Below are positions 42,854-51,545 of a stretch of 64,000 nt of DNA, in pieces; within the stretch, counting starts at the first letter, position 1, and every line of letters begins with the position of its first letter. Below the pieces are notes generated by a model. The model worked only from the letters and a program-made list of their open reading frames with translations. It did no database searches and was not told the origin of the DNA. Position numbers and translations under genes: made by a program. The DNA comes from JAAXIE01 sp965204245. Its GTDB lineage: Bacteria; Chloroflexota; Dehalococcoidia; Lucifugimonadales; JAAXIE01. The stretch spans positions 310,001 to 374,000 of the forward strand of contig CBDBED010000003.1 of NCBI GenBank assembly GCA_965204245.1. The letters are read 5' to 3'.

Positions 42854-43246
42854 TCAGATTCCCCCGCCGAACCACCATTGGGGGCGGCGCCCCAAGGGAG
42901 TTCCGAAATCGGGGGTCTCACCGCAGAGGGGACACTCGATGGGATACAAGCCCGCCACGTGCCTTCCCTGGATCTGCTCGGGATGTCCAATTTCCTCGCA
43001 GGAAGGGCGGTATCTTGCGAGTTCCTCGATGTGCGGAGTGGTCCCGCAATGGGGACACTCGATTGGCTCCCAACCTTCACCCATGGTCAACAGGGCTGAT
43101 AGCTGGGCTTCATCGGCCTCTGAGCACGACCCCATTTTGGCCAAGGCGCGATACCGTGCGACAGGGTCCACGAGTCCGGAGGCTTTCAGGCGAGCCTCAA
43201 GTTCCCGCGTCCTCCGTTCCTCATCGCTTTCCCAGAATCTGAACAC
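42854..43246 (-). CDS. Hypothetical protein with two CPxCG zinc knuckles
   Basis: A 130-residue frame from a GTG start. Two similar segments, 'EPIECPHCGTTPHIEEL' and 'YPIECPLCGETPDFGTP', each give a CPxCG knuckle and look like an internal duplication; together they could bind one zinc. The N-terminal half ('DEERRTRELEARLKASG') is predicted helical and charged. No family is recognised. No clear ribosome site precedes the GTG, so the start is uncertain. The paired knuckles argue that this frame is coding. Confidence 0.6.
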   Translation of the reverse strand: MFRFWESDEERRTRELEARLKASGLVDPVARYRALAKMGSCSEADEAQLSALLTMGEGWEPIECPHCGTTPHIEELARYRPSCEEIGHPEQIQGRHVAGLYPIECPLCGETPDFGTPLGRRPQWWFGGGI

Positions 43247-43282
43247 GGCTGTACTTTCAGGGTGGAATGGGGTGGCTTCAAG

Positions 43283-44530
43283 TTAGGTTACCACGACCGG
43301 ATGGGGGAGGGGCTGGTTGAAGAGATATCCCTTCTGGTTGAAGGGGACCGTATCAGGTTGGGTGTTGCCAGCGGAGTCGGTGGCCCGCGTCATGAGGGTG
43401 TGCTCGCCGGAGCGGGCAGTCCATTGAAATTCAAAGCGGGCCCAAGAGTGCTGGATTTGCGGTGGGAGGACGACGGCATCACTCCAAGAACGCCCGGAGT
43501 CGTCACTCCACTGGACGCGTGTGATGGGGCCTAAGGGGGAATGGGCATAGCCCGATACAAGTTGGCGTCCAAGGCCGAGGAAGGCGGGCCAAGGAAGGGC
43601 GATGGCACTTTTTAGCACCTGTGCCCGCGTCACTTGGCCGAGGGCCTCTCCCTCGGGCGCGTAGGCGTCGCCGATGAGGACGTATGAGGAGGTGTTGTTC
43701 CGGCTCCAGAGTTGCTGGGACGAGACCTCGATGCGGTGGAGCCACTTTATGCTGTAGCTGCCGACCCAGCCGGGGATTAGGGCGCGGAGTGGGTATCCGT
43801 GGTCTTGAGGCAGGGGTTCGCCGTTCATGGCGTAGGCGAGAAGGGTGTCGGGGTGCGTGGCTTTGTCGACAGGCAGAACCTGGCGGAAGCCCTGTTCGGG
43901 CGACTCGTTGTCCGAACCGACGAGCAGCAGGCTCACGGCGTGGTCCGTCAAGCCAGCCAGAGCAAGGACATCCCGCAACGGAACGCCGGTCCACTCGGCG
44001 TTGCCAACGCCGCCGGTCTTCCACTGGGTACCCTCAGCGGGTCTTCCCTGCACTAGGTCGAACATGGCGCGGTGGTTGCCGCCACATTCGAGGTAAGAGA
44101 CGACGGTGCGGCTGGGGAGCCCGAGCAGGTCGTCGTAAGAGAGTTGGAGGGGCGTTGGGATGGCGTCTCCATCGATTGAGAGGCGCCAGTCAGCGGGTTT
44201 GAGGTCGAGGCTCACGGAGTTGTTGCGCACGAAGAAGAGGTGGTTGGGGGTGATGAGGCCGCGCACCCTCTCCAAGCGGGCCTCAAGGCTCTTTTCGTGC
44301 TGGATGAAGGGAGTTGGGTCTTTGAACCAAGGAGAACCCGAGGTTCCTGTAGGCGGAGGTGATGGCACTGGAGACTGCATGGGCTCGGACACCTGCATAT
44401 CGCCACACGCTGCTAGGACGGCTGCCGCCCCTCCGAGGGCGAGCAGGGACAGGAACCTGCGGCGCGAGATGCCGTGGTATTGGGCGAGATTCCAGAGTCC
44501 GGGCGGTTCGGTGGGGGTGGGCATTTGCAT
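43283..44530 (-). CDS. Tat-exported sulfite oxidase-like molybdopterin lipoprotein
   Basis: A 415-residue protein. The Tat signal 'ISRRRFLSLLALGGAAAVLA' leads into a lipobox ending at Cys42 ('LAAC'), so it is likely exported folded and lipid-anchored. The molybdopterin-binding domain has the Mo-ligand cysteine Cys149 in 'YLECGGNHRAMFD', and 'VTRAQVLKSAIALPWPAF' and 'VQWSDDSGRSW' belong to the C-terminal Mo-co dimerisation domain. It resembles sulfite oxidase / SorA-type and YedY-like enzymes; substrate not determined. ATG 44530 is preferred for GGAAGGA upstream. No cytochrome partner is adjacent. Confidence 0.88.
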   Translation of the reverse strand: MQMPTPTEPPGLWNLAQYHGISRRRFLSLLALGGAAAVLAACGDMQVSEPMQSPVPSPPPTGTSGSPWFKDPTPFIQHEKSLEARLERVRGLITPNHLFFVRNNSVSLDLKPADWRLSIDGDAIPTPLQLSYDDLLGLPSRTVVSYLECGGNHRAMFDLVQGRPAEGTQWKTGGVGNAEWTGVPLRDVLALAGLTDHAVSLLLVGSDNESPEQGFRQVLPVDKATHPDTLLAYAMNGEPLPQDHGYPLRALIPGWVGSYSIKWLHRIEVSSQQLWSRNNTSSYVLIGDAYAPEGEALGQVTRAQVLKSAIALPWPAFLGLGRQLVSGYAHSPLGPITRVQWSDDSGRSWSDAVVLPPQIQHSWARFEFQWTARSGEHTLMTRATDSAGNTQPDTVPFNQKGYLFNQPLPHPVVVT

Positions 44531-44550
44531 TGCGGAGATCCTTCCTTGGG

Positions 44551-45360
44551 CTAGCGGCCGGACCAGAGGGTGGCCATTTCTTCGCCAGTCATGAAGGTGA
44601 CGTTGGGGAAGGTCTTGATGTGGTGGAGGAGGCGGTCGAGCATCATGAGGCGGCCGGGGCGGCCGATGTACTGGGGATGCATGGTGAGGATGAAGGCGCG
44701 GCCGTAGTGGTAGAGGCCCTCGAACTCGGCGGCCCACGAGGAGTAGACCTCATCGGGGTTTTTCATGGGGCCGAGGCGGCCTGCTCCGGGGGCGTGAGCG
44801 AAGTGAGGGGCGTCGTCGAGCAGCCAGTGGACAGGCACTTCGACGATGCTGCCCTTGGAGGTCTGCAAGGTGTAGGGGGCATCGTCGCCCATCATGCTTG
44901 AGTCGTAGGAGAAGCCGTAGGAACACAGGAGGTCGAGGGAGACTTCGCTCAGTTCCCAGCTAGGGGAACGGTACCCGGGTGGCTTGTACCCGGTCAGGCC
45001 CTCGAGAATCTCGATGCCTCGAACCAGGACCTGCTCCTCTTCGGCAGCGTCCATGGAGGCGGGAGGCTCGTGCATGTAGCCGTGGTGGGAGACCTCGTGT
45101 CCGCGACGGACGATCTCCCGCACCAGGTCGGGGTGAGTCTCGGCGATGTAGCCGGGGATGTAGAAGCTGCCCTTGATGCCGTGGGAGTCGAGGAGATCAA
45201 GGATGCGGGGAGTGGCGATGGAGGGGCCGTATTCGGCCATGGACATCATGCTGGGGTAGTGGGCGAAGTCGGGGTTGCGGCGTATGAGGGCAGAGACGCC
45301 ATCGACATCGAAACTGATGAGGGCACCGCACTGGGTGCTGCCGGGCCATATCCCCGCCAT
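44551..45360 (-). CDS. Polysaccharide deacetylase family protein
   Basis: A 269-residue NodB-type deacetylase. Metal and catalytic motifs: 'LISFDVDG' (Asp pair), 'HEVSHHGYMHE' (HxxxxH metal ligands) and 'GYRSPSWELS' (Arg and Pro of motif 3). No signal peptide, so it probably acts in the cytosol; similar proteins (PuuE-like) act on allantoin-type or N-acyl substrates rather than polymers. GGAGG lies 8 nt before the ATG. It is 20 nt upstream of the molybdoenzyme gene and probably co-transcribed. Confidence 0.9.
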   Translation of the reverse strand: MAGIWPGSTQCGALISFDVDGVSALIRRNPDFAHYPSMMSMAEYGPSIATPRILDLLDSHGIKGSFYIPGYIAETHPDLVREIVRRGHEVSHHGYMHEPPASMDAAEEEQVLVRGIEILEGLTGYKPPGYRSPSWELSEVSLDLLCSYGFSYDSSMMGDDAPYTLQTSKGSIVEVPVHWLLDDAPHFAHAPGAGRLGPMKNPDEVYSSWAAEFEGLYHYGRAFILTMHPQYIGRPGRLMMLDRLLHHIKTFPNVTFMTGEEMATLWSGR

Positions 45361-45414
45361 GGCGTTGCCTCCTGTTAACGATCTGCTGGGGCCGTCAACG
45401 GGCTATTGACGAGT

Positions 45415-47133
45415 CTAATGACGAGAGGGGAGGCGGTCCCGCACCTGCTGTACCACATCGTCCGCTGGCACCATGGTGGCCTCGGAGTCGGCCCTGCCCC
45501 TGAGTTCGACCATGGCGGAACGGAGGTTGCGGGGGCTGACTACCAGACGTATTGGCAGGCCCAGGAGGTCGGCGTCGTTGAGCTTGACGCCTGCCGACTC
45601 CTCGACACGGTCGTCGAATAGAGTCTCGATGCCCTGGTCCCATAGCTGGTGGTACAGGGCGTTGGCGGCGATGGCAACATCGGGGTCGTTAAGGTTGAGG
45701 CCCACTAGATGGACTTGGTAGGGAGCGATAGGGGCGGGGAAGACGATGCCCTTGTCGTCGTGGTTCTGCTCAATAGCGGCTGCGAGGAGACGGCCCACGC
45801 CGATGCCGTAGCAGCCCATGAGCATGGGGCGCAGCTGGCCTGCTTGGTCGAGATATTGGGCGCCGAGGGCTTCGCTGAAGAAGGAGCCGAGCTTGAAGAT
45901 GTGACCCACCTCAATGCCGCGGGCTGCTTCCATGGGCGTGCCGCAGTTGGGGCAGCCGTGGCCGGGCTGGGCGAGGGTGATGTCCGTCATAAGGTCGATG
46001 GAGAAGTCGCGGGGGTAGTTGACGTTGCGCAGGTGGACATCGGGTTTGTTGGCCCCGGCGACGAAGTTGGAGCCAAGCTGGATGGATGGGTCGGCGACTT
46101 TTTTGATCTTCTGGAGACCGACGGGGGAGGCTGAGCCTGCGACGAGGTTTCCGGCGGCTACCTCTTCATCGGTGGCCAAGCGTACTTCATTGACGTCCAA
46201 GGCGTTTTTCAGCTTGACCTCATTGACCTCGAGGTCGCCGCGGATAGTGACGAAGACCAACTCGTCGTCGGCCGCGTAGAAGACGGCTTTGAGGGTGCGG
46301 TCGTGGGTGATGCCAAGATGGTCGCACAAGGCGGCGATGGTCTTGATGCCGGGAGTGGAGACTTCTTCCATGGATCCGGGCGTGGGTGGGGGGACGTCTT
46401 CCGTGGCTGGAGGGATGATGCAGCGGGCTTTCTCGGCGTTGGCAGCGTACTGGCATTTGGGGCAGGTGATGACGGTGTCCTCGCCCGAAGGGGTCACGAG
46501 CAGGAACTCGTGGGAGTCCTTGCCACCGATGGCACCGGAGTCGGCCTCGGCCATGAGGGCGGTGAGGCCGCAGCGGCGGTAGATGTTGCGGTAGGCTTGG
46601 GCCATGGCTTGGTAGCTGACATCCAAGCCGTCCTCGTCGGCATCGAAGCTGTAGGCGTCCTTCATATCGAACTCGCGGACGCGTATGAGGCCGGCACGGG
46701 GGCGTGGTTCGTCGCGGAACTTGGTCTGAATCTGGTAGAGCATGAGGGGCAGGTCGCGATAGGACTGGACGTTGGCGCGGGCGACGTTGGTGATTACTTC
46801 CTCGTGTGTGGGGGCCATGACGAGGGCCCGCTGGCGTCGGTCGTGGAGGGTGAAGAGGTTGTCGCCAAAGGCGTCCCTGCGCCCTGTCTGCTCCCAGAGT
46901 TCGACGGGCTGGAGCACGGGAAGGCGCAGTTCCTGCCCGCCGGCGGCATCGATTTCCTCGCGGATGATGCTTTCGACCTTGCGGAGGGCGCGCCATGCCA
47001 AGGGGAGGTAGGAGTAGACGCCTGCGGTGACTTGCGAGACCATTCCTGCCCTGAGCATCAGGCGATGGCTGACCGTCTCCGCCTCAGCGGGGTCGGTGCG
47101 CAGGGTCTTGGATACCAGCCGGGTGATGCGCAA
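45415..47133 (-). CDS. proS: Prolyl-tRNA synthetase, bacterial type
   Basis: ProRS charges tRNA-Pro. The 572-residue class II enzyme has motif 1 region 'GVYSYLPLAWRALRKVESII', motif 2 'KFRDEPRPRAGLIRVREFDM' and motif 3 'LMGCYGIGVGRLLAAAIEQN', with an INS editing domain between ('ALCDHLGITHDRTLKAVFYA'). The start is TTG with AGGA 7 nt upstream. It ends the rpsB-to-proS cluster, 45 nt after ispG. Confidence 0.97.
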   Translation of the reverse strand: MRITRLVSKTLRTDPAEAETVSHRLMLRAGMVSQVTAGVYSYLPLAWRALRKVESIIREEIDAAGGQELRLPVLQPVELWEQTGRRDAFGDNLFTLHDRRQRALVMAPTHEEVITNVARANVQSYRDLPLMLYQIQTKFRDEPRPRAGLIRVREFDMKDAYSFDADEDGLDVSYQAMAQAYRNIYRRCGLTALMAEADSGAIGGKDSHEFLLVTPSGEDTVITCPKCQYAANAEKARCIIPPATEDVPPPTPGSMEEVSTPGIKTIAALCDHLGITHDRTLKAVFYAADDELVFVTIRGDLEVNEVKLKNALDVNEVRLATDEEVAAGNLVAGSASPVGLQKIKKVADPSIQLGSNFVAGANKPDVHLRNVNYPRDFSIDLMTDITLAQPGHGCPNCGTPMEAARGIEVGHIFKLGSFFSEALGAQYLDQAGQLRPMLMGCYGIGVGRLLAAAIEQNHDDKGIVFPAPIAPYQVHLVGLNLNDPDVAIAANALYHQLWDQGIETLFDDRVEESAGVKLNDADLLGLPIRLVVSPRNLRSAMVELRGRADSEATMVPADDVVQQVRDRLPSRH

Positions 47134-47178
47134 TGCTACGTCCTGTCCCTATTAAGGTTATGCGCAGAACTTGGGTGG

Positions 47179-48327
47179 CTAGGAGGGCTCGCTGGCGACG
47201 CCAGCCGCCACCGCGCGGACCTCTTCCATGAGGGCGGGCAGCATGTCCTCGGCGCTGACCACGCGGGTCTTCTGGCCCTTGCGAAAGATGACGGCACGGC
47301 CGGCACCGGCGGCGATGCCGACATCGGCGTCCTTGGCCTCGCCGGGGCCGTTGACCTCGCAACCCATGACGGCGACCTTGACCTCGGAATTGATGTCCTT
47401 GAGAAGGCCGTCCACGGTGTTGGCCAAGCTGATCACATCCACGTCGGCCCGTCCACAACTGGGGCAGGCGACGAGGGTGGTGCCCTTCTGGCGGAGATTC
47501 AGGGCCTTGAGAATCTCGAAGCCAGCGGTCACCTCCTCGCGGGGGTCGGCACTGAGGGAAACGCGGATGGTGTCGCCGACGCCCTCGTAGAGGAGGGTGC
47601 CCAAGCCCACGGCGGTGCGAATGGAGCCGGAGCGCTCGGTGCCTGCTTCGGTGATGCCGAGGTGGAAGGGGTAGGGCACCAAGGTGGAGAGACGGCGGTA
47701 GGCCTCGACGGTTGTGGGAACGTCGAAGGCTTTCATCGATATCTTGATGAGGTCGAAGTCGAGGGATTCGAGAATACCGATTTCCCACAGGCCAGTGGCG
47801 ACCATGTGATCGACGAGGCTGTAGTCGCCCTCGATGGCATGACCCTGCTTGGGGAGCCTGTTCACCATATCGAGGTGGCGGGAGAAGCCACGGGTCTGGC
47901 CGATACCACCCACGGGGGGCAGGCTGCCAAAGTTGACGCCGATGCGGATGGGAGTGCCGCGCTCCTTGGCAGCGGTCACCACATGCTTCACTTGGTCTTC
48001 GTCGCGTATGTTGCCCGGGTTCAGGCGGAGGCAGTCTACGCCGCCACGCAGGGCCTCCAAGGCCAACTGGTAGTGGAAGTGGATGTCGGCGACGAGAGGG
48101 ATCTTGATCTGGGACTTGATGCGGGGAATGGCTTTGGCCGCCTCCATGTCGGGGACAGCGCAGCGCACGATGTCGCAGCCGACTTCTTCCAAGCCCTTTA
48201 TCTGGGCGACGGTGGCGTCCACGTCGCGGGTGTCGGTCTTGGTCATGGATTGGACGGTGATGGGGGCGCTGCCGCCCACCTGCACGCCGCCTACGATAAG
48301 TGGCTTTGTAGGACGCCTACTGGCCAT
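47179..48327 (-). CDS. ispG: 4-hydroxy-3-methylbut-2-enyl diphosphate synthase
   Basis: IspG makes HMBPP in the MEP isoprenoid route using a 4Fe-4S cluster. Cluster ligands are in 'LVACPSCGRADVDVISLANT' and 'VMGCEVNGPGEAKDADVGIA'. The N-terminal TIM-barrel has 'PITVQSMTKTDTRDVDATVA'. 382 residues from ATG 48327, which has AGGAG 8 nt upstream; an ATG two codons earlier is also in frame. dxr is in the same cluster, so two MEP enzymes are co-expressed. Confidence 0.96.
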   Translation of the reverse strand: MASRRPTKPLIVGGVQVGGSAPITVQSMTKTDTRDVDATVAQIKGLEEVGCDIVRCAVPDMEAAKAIPRIKSQIKIPLVADIHFHYQLALEALRGGVDCLRLNPGNIRDEDQVKHVVTAAKERGTPIRIGVNFGSLPPVGGIGQTRGFSRHLDMVNRLPKQGHAIEGDYSLVDHMVATGLWEIGILESLDFDLIKISMKAFDVPTTVEAYRRLSTLVPYPFHLGITEAGTERSGSIRTAVGLGTLLYEGVGDTIRVSLSADPREEVTAGFEILKALNLRQKGTTLVACPSCGRADVDVISLANTVDGLLKDINSEVKVAVMGCEVNGPGEAKDADVGIAAGAGRAVIFRKGQKTRVVSAEDMLPALMEEVRAVAAGVASEPS

Positions 48328-48494
48328 ATTCATTGCTCCTGTGCCTGTGGAGTTGTGAGTCAGGTCTCACGTCTGCAGCCTTGGCTTCCGATGCACATTC
48401 TACCCTGTCCACCCATGCTGTCGGCAATGGCGTGCTTCGGGTTTCCGTCAGGATTGGGGTCATGGCAGGATTGGATCAAGGGTGTGAGTGAGCG

Positions 48495-49819
48495 TCACCC
48501 GAGGAGCTTTTCGCCTTGGACTATGCGCATCAGGTCGCCAAAGGTGATAACGATTACGAGGGCGATGAGGAGGGCGAAGCCCAAGAGATGCACGAAGGTC
48601 TCGCGGGACTGGGAGATGCGCTTGCCACGTCGCAGCCATTCGATGGCGACGAAGACGATGCGGCCGCCGTCGAGCATGGGGATGGGCAGGATGTTGACAA
48701 TGGCGAGGTTCATGCTGAGGAAGCCTGCGAAGGCGAGGAGCAGGCGGATATCGCCCCGCTGGGCGACTTCTCCGGAGGCTTGGGCTATGCCCACCGGTCC
48801 CGCGAGATCGGGAGCATCGCCGCCTTTGGTCCACTTGGTAAGTTCGTTCTTGACCAACACCATCATCTCGCCGGTGGCAACGAAGGACGCGGGCAGGGCC
48901 CGCCATGGCGGGTCGGCACGGCTTTCCACGGTCGCGTTGCGGACTTCCACGGCCACCCCGGCCGCTCCCTCGCCCTCAGGGGGGCGAACCTTGGAGTGAG
49001 TTCCACCGTGAGGTCTTGCTCGCCTCTTGTGAGGCTCCACTGGGTAGTGGCGCCGAGATTGAGGGCGACGGCACGGCCCAGATCGGTCCTGTTCTCGATG
49101 TTGTTGCCGGCGACGTTGGTGACCACGTCGCCGGGGAGGACTCCGGCCTCGGCTGCGGGGGAGCCGGGCTCGGTGCGGGTGATTGTGACGTCTCCGGTGG
49201 TGACGTCCCGGGGGAGCATGAAGACAGTGGTCAGAATGGCTGTGGCGAGCAGGGCGTTCATGAAGGCACCGGCGGCAAGGACGATGAGGCGCGGGCCGAC
49301 GCCTTGGGCTGCGAGGCTGCGGGGGACTTTGTGATTGTTCTCCCCAGCGAGCCGGACGAACCCGCCGAGGGGGAGTATGTTGATGGAGTAGAGCATGTCG
49401 GCAACGATGAGTGTGTCGCCCTCGATGGCCCTGACTATGCCCTCGGTCTTGAGGTCGTCTTCCCTGCTGGGGTCGGTCCAGTTATTGGCCTTGCCCTTGG
49501 GAGTGCCGGAGCGGTAGACGATGATAGTGCGGGCTACGAGTTCCTTGTCGTCGTTCTCCACGAGCCATAGTTTCACGAAGTCGCCGACACGCACGCGGTC
49601 AGTGTCTTCTTCATATTTGTAGATGCGGGTCTCGTCATCGGTACGGACGCGGGTGCGGCCCGTACGTATGCCGAAGATGCGGGGAGGGTAGCCGAAGCCG
49701 AACTCGAGGACCTTGATACCGAAGGCCCGGGCAGTCCAGTAGTGGCCCAGTTCATGTATGACTACCAAGACTCCCAAGACGGGGATGAAGGCGGCGATGG
49801 CAATGAGGACTGTGGTCAT
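48495..49819 (-). CDS. rseP: Site-2 zinc metalloprotease RseP, interrupted by a one-base frameshift
   Basis: The first frame (from 49819) has TM1 with the zinc motif 'VVIHELGHYWTARAFG', an insertion of about 85 residues before 'SINILPLGGFVRLAGENNHK', a second TM and a PDZ domain ('RTEPGSPAAEAGVLPGDVVT'). It leaves frame at a run of six C (48984-48979, - strand). The rest, in the -1 frame, continues 'EGEGAAGVAVEVRNATVES' to 'NLAIVNILPIPMLDGGRIVF', the second metal motif. A seventh C would restore a protein of about 440 residues. This looks like a homopolymer deletion or a slippage site. Such proteases cut membrane anti-sigma factors. Confidence 0.85.
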
Positions 49820-49848
49820 GATGGAGTCACTTCAGGCAAAGGACGGCA

Positions 49849-50400
49849 CTAGGCAAATAGCTCGGCGACGGAGACGGTGAATCCGGGGAGCAGGTCTCCA
49901 CCGGTCAGGGTGCCGTGCTCGTCGATAACCGTTGGTGGCTGACCGATGCGGTGGACTGTCACTGTGCGCTGCCGTGGGGAGACGACCCAGACTTCAGACG
50001 CGCCTGCTGCCAGCCAGGAGTCGGTCTTTTCCTGGACTTCCCGGGCGGAATCGCTGGGGGAAGTTACTTCGACGGCGAGGTCGGGGGCCAGTTCTAGGTA
50101 ACCTCGTGGCAACTCGCCGATCGGCAGCCTGTCATTGGATAAGAAAGAGGCGTCAGGGGCACGCACGGTGTCCGGGCTCCGGGCTAGGATAAAGCCGGTT
50201 TCAGCTGCGAAGGCGCGTCCAAGCTGGTTTGCCCTCACGTGGGACATGATAAAGGCCCCAATGGTCATTGCTACATTGCCATGCTCGGCGCCAGCAGGTG
50301 GCATCTCGTATAGCTCCCCTTCCACGAGCTCTTGACGGAGGCCGTTGTCGGGGAGGCAGAGGAGTTCTTCCGCCGTCAACATGGATCTCTTTACTCGCAT
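49849..50400 (-). CDS. Uma2 family endonuclease (DUF820)
   Basis: A 183-residue PD-(D/E)xK-like protein. 'AEHGNVAMTIGAFIMSHVRA', 'VRAPDASFLSND' and 'PDLAVEVTSPSDS' (catalytic D...ExT) with 'AGASEVWVVSPRQRTVTVHR' are the Uma2 pattern. These proteins are abundant in Cyanobacteria and Chloroflexota; function is unproven. It interrupts the usual dxr-rseP order, 13 nt after dxr. Start ATG 50400; an ATG at 50382 is also possible. Confidence 0.9.
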   Translation of the reverse strand: MRVKRSMLTAEELLCLPDNGLRQELVEGELYEMPPAGAEHGNVAMTIGAFIMSHVRANQLGRAFAAETGFILARSPDTVRAPDASFLSNDRLPIGELPRGYLELAPDLAVEVTSPSDSAREVQEKTDSWLAAGASEVWVVSPRQRTVTVHRIGQPPTVIDEHGTLTGGDLLPGFTVSVAELFA

Positions 50401-50413
50401 CTGAGCACGCTCA

Positions 50414-51541
50414 TTAAGCCAGTGTTTGGGCTATTTCGGTGGCGCGAGTGCGGGCCCATTGGTCTACTTGGACCAGTTCTTCCAAGTCGGCGTTGTATGA
50501 GGCATCGTGATCGTCGAGCACCCCTTCCATGACCCGGCCGATGTCCATGTAGCCGATCTTGCGGTCTAGGAAGAGACTTACGGCTACCTCATCGGCAGCA
50601 CTCAAGGCTGCGGGGTAGGTGCCACCGCTCTTGCCTGCATCCAAGGCTAGGCTGAAGCAGGGATAGCGCTCCAGTTCGAGCGGCTGGAATGTGAGGTTGT
50701 AGGGGTTGGCGATGTCCAAACGTGGGATGAGGTCGTTGGGCATCCGGTCGGGATGGAACATGGAGTACTGGATGGGCAGGCGCATGTCAGGCGGGCCCAT
50801 CTGTGCCTTGATGGAGTTGTCTTCCAGTTCAATCATGGAGTGCACCACGCTCTGGGGATGCACCACTACCTCGATCTTGTCGAAGGGTAGACCGAAGAGC
50901 CAGCGGGACTCGATGACCTCAAAAGCCTTGTTGGTCAGCGTGGCGGAGTCAACAGTAATCTTGCGTCCCATCTGCCACGTCGGGTGCTTCAGGGCCTGCT
51001 CCGGGGTCACCGACTCTAATTCGGAGACATCGGTGGTGCGGAATGGGCCTCCGGAGGCGGTGATGATGATGCGCTTGAGAGCGCTGGGTTCCCCCTGCAT
51101 GCACTGCCAGATGGCGCTGGGCTCGCTGTCCACGGGCAGAATCGCTCCGCCGTAGCGCTTTTCGGTTGCCTTGAGCAGTTCGCCAGCCATGACGATGACC
51201 TCTTTGTTGGCCAAGGCCACGGGCTTGCCGCATTCCAAGGCCCGGAAGGTTGGCAGCAGGCCTGCGGTACCGATGGTCGCGGCCATCACCAAGTCCACAT
51301 CGTCGCGAGAGGTCATCTCCTCCATGGAGACCCATTGGGCACCGGCAGGTAGCTGGAGTTGCTGGCCGCTGGCGCAGTAGACCATCTCCGGGTTGAACTC
51401 TTGAATCTGGGTCTGGAGCAGCCCCACGTTGTTGCCTGCGGCCAAGCCGACGACTTGGAATACGTCGGGGAAGGCCCGCGCGATATCGAGGGTCTGTCGA
51501 CCTATCGAACCTGTCGAACCCAGTACAACTAGCTTCTTCAT
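50414..51541 (-). CDS. dxr: 1-deoxy-D-xylulose 5-phosphate reductoisomerase
   Basis: Dxr commits DXP to the MEP pathway with NADPH. NADPH loop 'LVVLGSTGSIGRQTLDIARA'; metal and substrate site 'ILPVDSEPSAIWQCMQGEP' and 'IITASGGPFRTTD'; 'GRKITVDSATLTNKAFEVIE' is the flexible-loop region. 375 residues from ATG 51541 with TAGGGAC upstream. Follows cdsA by 4 nt. Confidence 0.97.
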   Translation of the reverse strand: MKKLVVLGSTGSIGRQTLDIARAFPDVFQVVGLAAGNNVGLLQTQIQEFNPEMVYCASGQQLQLPAGAQWVSMEEMTSRDDVDLVMAATIGTAGLLPTFRALECGKPVALANKEVIVMAGELLKATEKRYGGAILPVDSEPSAIWQCMQGEPSALKRIIITASGGPFRTTDVSELESVTPEQALKHPTWQMGRKITVDSATLTNKAFEVIESRWLFGLPFDKIEVVVHPQSVVHSMIELEDNSIKAQMGPPDMRLPIQYSMFHPDRMPNDLIPRLDIANPYNLTFQPLELERYPCFSLALDAGKSGGTYPAALSAADEVAVSLFLDRKIGYMDIGRVMEGVLDDHDASYNADLEELVQVDQWARTRATEIAQTLA

Positions 51542-51545
51542 GTCC

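Noticed and set aside
46303..48999. A very long + strand open frame (about 898 codons) opposite proS, ispG and rseP
   Set aside because: It is antisense to three well-identified genes, has no recognisable domain, and such frames are common opposite GC-rich coding DNA.
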